Shown: piece after piece, positions 1 through 6,958 of the stretch
How the letters are laid out: each line of letters begins with the position of its first letter
Numbering within the stretch: position 1 is the first letter of the stretch
Assembly: GCA_949292215.1 (NCBI GenBank)
Contig: CASEYW010000159.1
Coordinates: 46,772 to 110,771, forward strand
Length of the DNA: 64,000 nt
Source of the DNA: an uncultured bacterium
GTDB lineage: Bacteria > Verrucomicrobiota > Lentisphaeria > Victivallales > UBA1829
Direction of reading: 5' to 3'
Notes under the pieces: generated by a model
What the model saw: the letters and a program-made list of their open reading frames with translations, nothing else
What the model was told of the DNA's origin: nothing
Databases searched by the model: none
Program-made: the position numbers and the translations under genes

Positions 1-1
1 T

Positions 2-889
2 CTTTCACGGAATACCGTCCGTCAGGCATTGCGGGAACTGGAAAACGAAGGCTGCATCTACCGGATTCGCGGAAAGGGCAGCTTTGTCCGGAAGAATCCT
101 CCGGCGGAATCCCGGAAAATCGCCTTTCTTCTTTACAGCTCCGCCTACACGACCTATCCACTGACCGCGGACATCATCCGGGGAGTTGACGCCGGACTTA
201 CCCGGGAAGGATACCTGCTGGACATCATGGTAAGCCCCAGAAACTTTCATCAGGAAAACATTGCCGAAACAGCAAAACATTTTTCCGCTCTTCTGATCGG
301 TGCATATCAGCTGGATGAACTCACTTTAAATGCATTGAACAAACTCACAATCCCCTTCCGCTTTGTCAAAAACTATCACAGGAATTTTGCTCGGGAAGCG
401 ATCCGTTTCGACTATCGGGAAGCGGGACGTCTTGCAGCGGTGCATCTGGCGGAACGCGGCAAGAAAAATCTCGCACTCCTTCTCTCCGGAAACGGCTGCT
501 GTATTATGAACGACTTCAAAGACGGAGTCGTTCAGGTTTGCCTCGAATACGGTCTCAGACTCTCCGGAAACCATCTTTTCCAGCTCGACTATGAACAAAC
601 ATCGGAAGCCGCTCGAATCGGACAGAAACTGGAACAGGAATCCGATCCACCGGACGGAGTCATCTGCGCTTCCGACGAACTTGCAGCAGCACTGATGCAG
701 ACCTATTCCGGTCCAATCACCGGGTGCAACGACATCCCAATCGCAGCAGAAAAACAGCTCCCGACCGTAAAATTGAATGGATACGCTCTCGGAGAATTGG
801 CGGCACACGCAATTCTGACGGATCTCAAATCGGAAACGAAACCACGGAAACAGTATGAGATGCTCTCTCCGGAATTTATCCTAAGATAA
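2..889 (+). CDS. GntR/LacI-type transcriptional regulator, 5' end cut by window edge
   Basis: The gene enters the window already open. The first codons read LSRNTVRQALRELENEG, which is the recognition helix and wing of a GntR-type winged helix, followed by GCIYRIRGKGSFV, the usual GntR wing. The rest (from about RKIAFLLY) resembles a LacI/GalR-type periplasmic-binding-protein fold that senses sugars: alternating strands and helices, with GVICASDELAAALM near the C-terminus being the typical LacI 'SNDxxA' region. This GntR-DNA-binding plus LacI-sensor architecture is known from AraR-like regulators. The true start lies upstream of the window. It is followed after 163 bp by the DUF5107 gene on the same strand, so it probably controls that carbohydrate locus. 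The ligand is unknown. Confidence 0.85.
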   Translation, partial: LSRNTVRQALRELENEGCIYRIRGKGSFVRKNPPAESRKIAFLLYSSAYTTYPLTADIIRGVDAGLTREGYLLDIMVSPRNFHQENIAETAKHFSALLIGAYQLDELTLNALNKLTIPFRFVKNYHRNFAREAIRFDYREAGRLAAVHLAERGKKNLALLLSGNGCCIMNDFKDGVVQVCLEYGLRLSGNHLFQLDYEQTSEAARIGQKLEQESDPPDGVICASDELAAALMQTYSGPITGCNDIPIAAEKQLPTVKLNGYALGELAAHAILTDLKSETKPRKQYEMLSPEFILR

Positions 890-1052
890 ACCTCTCAAAT
901 ATGAGGACCAAAACAGCGACGGACAGGTCCCGATGGCATCTGCTTCGCTTCCGCGGAACACACTTGCCCACGGAGATGACATCCAATAACAACCAAAATC
1001 TTTCGAAAACAACAGTCAAAATTGTACCAACAACTTTGAGGAAACATTCTTC

Positions 1053-3098
1053 ATGACACAATTAACCTTCCAGACAAAAACAATCCGCGGGAACAGAGTA
1101 GGAGAAGGGAATCGTTTTCCCGCAATGAGAATCGCTCTGAACCATCAGATCAAAACCCGAACGGAGGAAGATGACAACCTCTTGACCGGCTACGGTCTCG
1201 TTCCGAATATCATGCCTCATACCATGCAGGACAATTACGGCAGAGAAGAAGAGGAGCTGCAGTTTGATTCCGCAGTTCTTGAAAATGAGTTTCTGAAAGC
1301 GGTATTTCTCCCCGGAGCGGGCGGACGCCTCTGGTCGCTGTATGACAAACAGTCCGGACGTGATCTCATCCACGAAAATTCCGTTTTCAAACCGGGGAAT
1401 TTTGCAGTCCGGAACGCCTGGGTTGCAGGAGGAGTCGAATGGAACATCGGGAGCCGGGGACATGATGCGTATACCCTGTCCCCCTTGTTCACTGCGGTCC
1501 TGGAGCACACAGATGGAACTCCGGTCCTGCGCATGTATGAATTCAGCCGGGTCCGGGCGGTGACTTACCAGATGGACTTCTTTCTGCCTGCTCATTCCCG
1601 ATTTCTGTTTGCGCGAATGCGGATTGTCAATCCGCAAGAGAAAACGGTCCCGATGTACTGGTGGTCCAACATCGCCGTCCGGGAATGCAAACACCAGCGG
1701 ATTGTCGTTCCCGCGGAAACAACATTTGCCAATACCTATGTGGACGATACGCACCACTCCCTGACGAAACTTCAACTCCCGTTCGCGGAAGGCTTCGACT
1801 GCACCTTTCCAACGAATCACTGGAATTCGAAGGATCACTTTTTCAATCTTCCGGAAGACCGCAGGAAATTCGAAGCCGCAATTTTCGAGGATGGCTGGGG
1901 CATTGTCCACGCATCCACCAGACAGCTGATCGGTCGCAAACTCTTTGTCTGGGGCCAGGCCCCCGGCGGACGCCACTGGCAACGACGCCTCACCTCTCCG
2001 GAAACACCCGATTACCTGGAAATTCAGGCGGGCCTCTGCAAAACCCAGATGGAATGCCGCCCCATGCCTCCAAAGACCGCCTGGGAATGGCTGGAGGCAT
2101 ACGGACCTGTTCAAACTCGCCCGGAACGGATTTTCGGAGAATGGAAAACGGCCGTGGAAGAAGTTGAAAACACCTTGAACTCCCTCCTTCCGGAACAGGA
2201 ACTGGAAGAACTTCTGGCCAGGACCCGCTCATTGGCATTGAAAAAAGGCCGTCTCCACTCCTCCGGTTCCGAATGGGGCGCTCTGGAAAATTTCCGGCGC
2301 AAACGTGCAGGAGAACCATCCCTCTCAAATCACCTTGATTTCGGCAATCCGGGAAATGATCAGCTCCAGTGGATCGAACTACTGAAATTCGGAACTCTGC
2401 CTGATACTCCCCCGGATGCGGTCTTCTCCTCGTATCAGATTCAGGATGAATGGTTTAAGCTTCTGGAAACATCGTCGAAAGGCGCAGGCCGTTTCCAGTG
2501 GAACACCTGGCTACACCTCGGTCTCTGCCAGTATTACCGGAAAGATTTTGAACGGGCGGAAAAAAGCTTCAGCCAGTCCCTCTCCCTCGCACCCTCTCCG
2601 CTTGGATTTTATGCGATGGCAAATCTCTGCCGGATGACAGGCAGAAATGAGGAATCCGCCAACTTCTTTGCTGCGGCTCTCCGAAAGCGGCCCGACGATC
2701 TCTCTCTTGCCAAAGAAAGCTTCAAAGGCATCCTGGAAACCGGAAAAGCAGAGCTCATCCTGGATCTCTTCCCCTATCTGCCGGAGCAAAACCGGGCCAA
2801 CCCGATGATCCGTTTTCTCTACGCGTCAGCCCTGGTCCGAACCGGCAACTGGCATGACGCCGAGGCGATTCTGGAGGAAAACGGAGGACTTGATGTCCCC
2901 GACATCCGCGAGGGAGAAACCTCCTTTTCAGATCTCTACCTTTCGATCCGCTGTCTCGAAGCCCGGGAAAAAGGAATCAAAATTGACCCGGAAACAATCC
3001 GGATTCCCTTCCGGTTCGATCTGCGTATGAGTGCAACAGAAGACCCCCGCAAACAGGAGAATGAAAATGAAAATTCAAAACAACCATTTCCGCATTGA
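1053..3098 (+). CDS. DUF5107 domain protein with C-terminal TPR-like repeats
   Basis: This is a 681-aa protein without a signal peptide. Residues about 40-370 match the DUF5107 type, a galactose-mutarotase-like beta-sandwich: VFLPGAGGRLWSLYDKQSGR, then GGVEWNIGSRGHD and PMYWWSNIAV are characteristic stretches. Residues about 480-620 are helical TPR-like repeats (AEKSFSQSLSLAPSP, ANFFAAALRKRPDD). In known genomes DUF5107 proteins sit in carbohydrate-use loci, but their reaction is not established to my knowledge. The ATG at 1053 has a GAGGAAA ribosome site 9 bp upstream. Its 3' end overlaps the next gene by 32 bp, so the two are probably translated together. A cytoplasmic role in handling imported sugars is my inference. 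Confidence 0.8.
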   Translation: MTQLTFQTKTIRGNRVGEGNRFPAMRIALNHQIKTRTEEDDNLLTGYGLVPNIMPHTMQDNYGREEEELQFDSAVLENEFLKAVFLPGAGGRLWSLYDKQSGRDLIHENSVFKPGNFAVRNAWVAGGVEWNIGSRGHDAYTLSPLFTAVLEHTDGTPVLRMYEFSRVRAVTYQMDFFLPAHSRFLFARMRIVNPQEKTVPMYWWSNIAVRECKHQRIVVPAETTFANTYVDDTHHSLTKLQLPFAEGFDCTFPTNHWNSKDHFFNLPEDRRKFEAAIFEDGWGIVHASTRQLIGRKLFVWGQAPGGRHWQRRLTSPETPDYLEIQAGLCKTQMECRPMPPKTAWEWLEAYGPVQTRPERIFGEWKTAVEEVENTLNSLLPEQELEELLARTRSLALKKGRLHSSGSEWGALENFRRKRAGEPSLSNHLDFGNPGNDQLQWIELLKFGTLPDTPPDAVFSSYQIQDEWFKLLETSSKGAGRFQWNTWLHLGLCQYYRKDFERAEKSFSQSLSLAPSPLGFYAMANLCRMTGRNEESANFFAAALRKRPDDLSLAKESFKGILETGKAELILDLFPYLPEQNRANPMIRFLYASALVRTGNWHDAEAILEENGGLDVPDIREGETSFSDLYLSIRCLEAREKGIKIDPETIRIPFRFDLRMSATEDPRKQENENENSKQPFPH

Positions 3099-4992
3099 AC
3101 TGGTCGAAAATTCAGAACACCTCGAACTGCGTCTTGAAGATTTGAAATACGGAAGTTTCTGGAGAGCGGAAGATCCCTTCCGGATCGTATACGCGCATAC
3201 ATGTGCGTTTTCCCTGCCGGAACATGCGGAATGGAATCTCAGCGGAAATGCCCAGGAAATCCACCTTTCCTTCCGAAATCTCGTCTATTGGGCACGCTTC
3301 CGTGAGAACCAGTACCGGAAACCGGAACACGGACCGGACCTGCGATTCCATTTCATAATCCGTCTCGAAGCGGATCACATCGTTTTCCGGACGGAAAATG
3401 TGGAACATCTTGACCGGGAAGAGTGCGAAGTCATTTTTCCGAACGGACTCCTCCGCTTCCGCAGTTCGGAAACTGCCCAATGCCCCCTTCCATTCGGATT
3501 CGGAGCTCTTCTGACTTTTCCGCAAACCGCCCCGGGAGGAATCCGTTACAGCTATTCTCCCGCAAACATGCCGATCTTTGGAATTCTCAGTGCGGAACAC
3601 GGCGGCCTCGCCGTCTACCAGAAAGAATACTGCGACCAGCAGATCTCGCTCGAAATCAACCGCCGCTACCCCGGAGAAACCGTCTTCAATCCGGAATACC
3701 TGTTTCATCAAACGACTGCCGCTTATCCAAGAGAACTGCATCTGTACGGAATGAGACGGGGAGCCGATTACAACGAATTCGCCAAATGGTACCGCGGAAT
3801 CGTCCGCGCGGAAGGAAGATTTGTGTCCCTGACAGAAAAAATCAAAACCTCGCCGGAAGTGGAAAAACTTGTCGGTGCAGTCATCTGGAAACATGATGTC
3901 TATTCCATGCGCCATCCTCCACGGGAACACTCGTACAGCTATTTTGTCATGAAACCGGAAGAAGCTGTTTATGAAAAAAAATCGGCGAACTGGTCGGCAT
4001 ACGAAATTTTCGACAAAGCCAGGGAAGCCGGCTTCGACCGCGTCTGCATCTATAACATGGGCTGGAATCACGGCGGATTCGACAGCATGTATCCAACCCG
4101 CTTTCCCCCGAATCCGGAGCGCGGGACCGTCGATGAGTTCAAAGCCGCCGCAGAGTATGGAAGATCTCTTTCGCTGGATTATATCTATTCCGTTCATGAC
4201 AACTATTATGAATGCTATGAAAACAGCCCCGAATTCAACGCAAATGAAATGGCGCACGATTCCGAAGGCAGAGTGAAACGAGGTTATCTCTGGCGAGGCG
4301 GAAGGTCCATCCGCCTCTGCACGGATTTCAGTCTGAAGTACGCCCGCCGAGACCTTCCGGAAATCCGGGCCATGCTCGGAAAAGGCAGCATCTATCTGGA
4401 TGTCTTCGGTTCCGCGCACGCAGTGAGCTGCGCGCACCCGAACCATCCTCACGGAGAGCGGGAGGATCTGGCAAACCGTCGCGCCGTATTCCAATACGCA
4501 AAAGAACTGATGGGCTCTGTCGCAACGGAACAGCAGCCGAATGATTTCTGTGTGGACATCGTAGATCTGGGCGCATTCGGTCCGATCTCCGCGGAACCGT
4601 GGGTCTCCCTTGGAATTCCCGTACTGCCGATCCCTCTCTGGCAGCTGGTCTACCACGATGCAATTCTGAACTATACAGCAGAAAGCAGCGCATACGGATC
4701 TTACGGGGACGAATACATGGCGTATGTTGCTCTTTACTGTATGCTGCCCACGGCATTCGATCCTCTCAATCTCCGGATCTCAAAGGAACTGCGGAAGACT
4801 TTTCTTGCAGAGATGAAGCGCCATGAATTCCTGACGCTTCCGGAATTCGACGAAAACCGTCGTCCGCACGCAGTCGCACGAACCGTTTTTTCCGATGGAA
4901 TGGAAATCGTTGCCAATTTCCGCAGAGAACCGTTTCTCTGGCACGGTGTTGAAATCCCGCAGAACAGTTTTCATCTGTTTCCCGGCTCATAA
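3067..4992 (+). CDS. Putative TIM-barrel glycoside hydrolase-like protein (DUF5696-like)
   Basis: About 641 aa, no signal peptide. The N-terminal ~250 residues look like a beta-sandwich. From about residue 265 a barrel-like region follows: FDRVCIYNMGWNHGGFDSMYP, YSVHDNYYECYENSPEFN, and GKGSIYLDVFGSAHAVSCAHP. This order of motifs resembles the DUF5696/GH101-like group of (beta/alpha)8 hydrolases. The Asp in SIYLDVFGS is in the place where such enzymes carry a nucleophile, but I cannot prove catalysis. I chose the ATG at 3067 because AGGAG at 3055-3059 is 7 bp ahead of it; the ATG at 3061 is too close, and a GTG at 3031 is possible but less likely. It overlaps the DUF5107 gene in another frame and is surely co-expressed with it. 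The substrate is unknown. Confidence 0.65.
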   Translation: MKIQNNHFRIELVENSEHLELRLEDLKYGSFWRAEDPFRIVYAHTCAFSLPEHAEWNLSGNAQEIHLSFRNLVYWARFRENQYRKPEHGPDLRFHFIIRLEADHIVFRTENVEHLDREECEVIFPNGLLRFRSSETAQCPLPFGFGALLTFPQTAPGGIRYSYSPANMPIFGILSAEHGGLAVYQKEYCDQQISLEINRRYPGETVFNPEYLFHQTTAAYPRELHLYGMRRGADYNEFAKWYRGIVRAEGRFVSLTEKIKTSPEVEKLVGAVIWKHDVYSMRHPPREHSYSYFVMKPEEAVYEKKSANWSAYEIFDKAREAGFDRVCIYNMGWNHGGFDSMYPTRFPPNPERGTVDEFKAAAEYGRSLSLDYIYSVHDNYYECYENSPEFNANEMAHDSEGRVKRGYLWRGGRSIRLCTDFSLKYARRDLPEIRAMLGKGSIYLDVFGSAHAVSCAHPNHPHGEREDLANRRAVFQYAKELMGSVATEQQPNDFCVDIVDLGAFGPISAEPWVSLGIPVLPIPLWQLVYHDAILNYTAESSAYGSYGDEYMAYVALYCMLPTAFDPLNLRISKELRKTFLAEMKRHEFLTLPEFDENRRPHAVARTVFSDGMEIVANFRREPFLWHGVEIPQNSFHLFPGS

Positions 4993-5066
4993 CTGTTTCG
5001 TCCTCCGCTGCTCCGATCCGGAAAGTCACCGGAAAAAGAAATCATCCGATTTTCCACTCTTCCATC

Positions 5067-5095
5067 TTGACAAACTTTTCCCTTTGTGGTATAAT
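5067..5095 (+). promoter_or_regulatory. Sigma70-type promoter of the GntR regulator
   Basis: A consensus -35 TTGACA (5067-5072), a spacer of exactly 17 bp and a consensus -10 TATAAT (5090-5095) preceded by TGG, which makes it an extended -10. It lies 36 bp upstream of the ATG at 5131 and outside any gene. Confidence 0.85.
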
Positions 5096-5103
5096 TATGT
5101 AAA

Positions 5104-5117
5104 CAAGTGATAACTTG
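5104..5117. promoter_or_regulatory. Candidate operator palindrome at the transcription start
   Basis: CAAGTGATAACTTG is a 5-bp inverted repeat (CAAGT/ACTTG) around GATA, beginning 8 bp after the -10 box. This is where an autorepressor would block transcription. The assignment to the regulator encoded just downstream is inference. Confidence 0.45.
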
Positions 5118-5130
5118 GTGGTAAGTCAAT

Positions 5131-6204
5131 ATGAAAAACATCCATATTTCCGGTACACAGAGCGAGTTTATGAAGATTCGGCAGTACATTGTCGAACAGG
5201 TTCTCCGCGGAGGCGCGATTCCGCGGCAGATTCCTTCGGCACGGAAACTTGCACAGATGTTTGGAGTCTCCCATCCGACGGCACTGAAAGCGCTCCAGGA
5301 TCTGGTCGGCAGCGGGCATCTGATCCCCTGCAGGAGAGGCGGCTATCTGACCGTTCCCGGAAGTTTCGGACCCAACTGGGGAGCTCCCAGGATCATCGGG
5401 GTCATCAATGGTGCTGGCAATTATGTTCTTTACGACAAAAGCGTTCTGATTGACTCAAATCCGTTTCTGGAGGAACTTCTGGGCCGATCCGGCAACTTTT
5501 TTGCCCAGAACATCTATCTCCAGAAACAGGAGGACGCGTTTGAAACCATCTCCTATTATCAACTCGACGGACTGATCTGGATGTTTCCATCACAATCGGT
5601 CTATCCGGTCATCCGGAAATTAAAGGAATCGGGACTTCCCCTCGTGGAATTCGGCGTCACCAGCGGCTTTGCCAGCGGCGCCACATGGAATTTTGAAGAA
5701 GATTATTACAGGATCATGAAGCAGCTTTTCTCGGAAGGGAGACGCCATCCGCTGATCCTGAACAACAGTTACCCGGTGGAACCCAACATCCGCGGTTTCC
5801 ATCGTGCCTGCGAAGAGTTCGGCGTTCCGAGGGAACGCTGTCTGCTGCTTCAGGGAACTCCCGAAGAAATCCTGCCTCAGCTCAAACCGCTCCTGAACTA
5901 CGGACTCGCCTTTGACGCAATCATTCTGGAAGGACGTTTCGGCGCACTCTGGCCGTTTCTCACGGAACATTTTGAAATCAGCGAACGATGCCGTCTCGTC
6001 TGCCGCCAGTACGAACTTTACGCCGATATCCCGTTTACCGGATACGTCGCAAACCGCCTGAACGAAAAACCGGCGCGTCTCCTTGCTGATAACTTCCTGC
6101 AGCAGCTGAAAGATCCCGCCGGAGCTCCCGTTATTTCCGAAAAAGTGGAAATCGAACTGGAATTCTACCGGAACGGAAAACCGGAACCAGTCCGCCAGAA
6201 ATGA
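5131..6204 (+). CDS. GntR-type transcriptional regulator with LacI-like sensor domain
   Basis: A 357-aa regulator. Residues about 10-75 form a GntR-type winged helix: IPSARKLAQMFGVSHPTALKALQDL is the helix-turn-helix and GHLIPCRRGGYLTV the wing. From about residue 90 (RIIGVING) a LacI/GalR-like ligand-binding domain follows (YYQLDGLIWMFPSQSVYPVI, NIRGFHRACEEFGVP, FDAIILEG). The start at 5131 lies about 30 bp after the predicted transcription start. A pseudopilin and a secreted GH5 enzyme follow on the same strand, so it most likely controls this glycan module and, through the palindrome at its own promoter, itself. The ligand is unknown; the sensor belongs to sugar-binding proteins in general. 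Confidence 0.85.
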   Translation: MKNIHISGTQSEFMKIRQYIVEQVLRGGAIPRQIPSARKLAQMFGVSHPTALKALQDLVGSGHLIPCRRGGYLTVPGSFGPNWGAPRIIGVINGAGNYVLYDKSVLIDSNPFLEELLGRSGNFFAQNIYLQKQEDAFETISYYQLDGLIWMFPSQSVYPVIRKLKESGLPLVEFGVTSGFASGATWNFEEDYYRIMKQLFSEGRRHPLILNNSYPVEPNIRGFHRACEEFGVPRERCLLLQGTPEEILPQLKPLLNYGLAFDAIILEGRFGALWPFLTEHFEISERCRLVCRQYELYADIPFTGYVANRLNEKPARLLADNFLQQLKDPAGAPVISEKVEIELEFYRNGKPEPVRQK

Positions 6205-6273
6205 AAGAACCGCGGTTCCGCGATTTCATCGCGTTCCGTTTCATGCAACCCATCAGAACACAAGGATGAGAAA

Positions 6274-6939
6274 ATGTCACAACAGCAGAAAAGCAAGAAC
6301 AATGCGGTGCACCATTCCGTCAGAAATTTCACAATGATAGAATTGTTAGTTGTGATTGCAATTATTGCAATTCTAGCATCACTGCTCCTTCCGGCACTGA
6401 ATAAAGCACGCGCAAAAGCCTATTCAGCGACCTGTGCGAGTCAGTTAAAACAGCTTGGAACACAGACCATCCTGTACTGCGACGACAACGACGGCTACAT
6501 CTACGACTGCACAAATCTCTACATTGCAAACGGAAACTGGGCCTCCTATCTCACCAATTACATGTACAAGACGAAAGACTACGGAAAAAATCCGCTGCTC
6601 AAATGCCCGAGTTTCCGTTCCTCGCTGAACACCGTCATGGCAAACTCATCCGGTTATCATTCCTACAATGCCAATCAGGAACTGAATTACAAACGCCTGC
6701 TGCGGGCACCGCAACCGACACGAACCCTCCTTCTCTTCGACAATCAGAACACAGGAATCTGGGCAATCAATCAATGGACCTCCGACCCGGAAAACTGGCT
6801 GGACTACCGTCATCCGGAAATGAACATTCTTTTCATCGACGGGCACACGCAGGGTTTTCAATATCCAGGCGCCAGAGAGCTGATCCCGATCCATGCGTGG
6901 CCTCGAATCAGACCGCTGATCCAATGGACCAAAGATTAA
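6274..6939 (+). CDS. Prepilin-type N-terminal cleavage/methylation protein (pseudopilin-like)
   Basis: A 221-aa protein with a short basic leader and the type IV prepilin/type II secretion pseudopilin signature starting at residue 19 ([13 protein letters not shown]), with the conserved Glu at position 5 of the mature form. The hydrophobic helix ends in [12 protein letters not shown], which is typical of the large pseudopilin-like family of Planctomycetes, Verrucomicrobia and Lentisphaerota. Near the C-terminus [16 protein letters not shown] is a variant (H-x8-DG) of the family's H-x9-DG motif. The residue before the cleavage point is Asn, not the usual Gly. AAGGATGAG precedes the ATG. It lies between a sugar regulator and a secreted GH5 enzyme. 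It probably forms part of an envelope structure, but its function there is unknown. Confidence 0.85.
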   Translation: MSQQQKSKNNAVHHSVRNFTMIELLVVIAIIAILASLLLPALNKARAKAYSATCASQLKQLGTQTILYCDDNDGYIYDCTNLYIANGNWASYLTNYMYKTKDYGKNPLLKCPSFRSSLNTVMANSSGYHSYNANQELNYKRLLRAPQPTRTLLLFDNQNTGIWAINQWTSDPENWLDYRHPEMNILFIDGHTQGFQYPGARELIPIHAWPRIRPLIQWTKD

Positions 6940-6958
6940 TCCGAAAGAAGTGATTCCA

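Noticed and set aside
3112..4656. A 514-codon open frame on the - strand opposite the barrel-type hydrolase-like gene
   Set aside because: No motif and Phe/Arg-rich shadow composition; the + strand frame is supported by overlap with DUF5107 and a good ribosome site.
6205..6240. Palindromes GAACCGCGGTTC and GCGATTTCATCGC after the regulator, as a terminator
   Set aside because: No T-run follows either, and the pseudopilin gene is close behind, so read-through is more likely.
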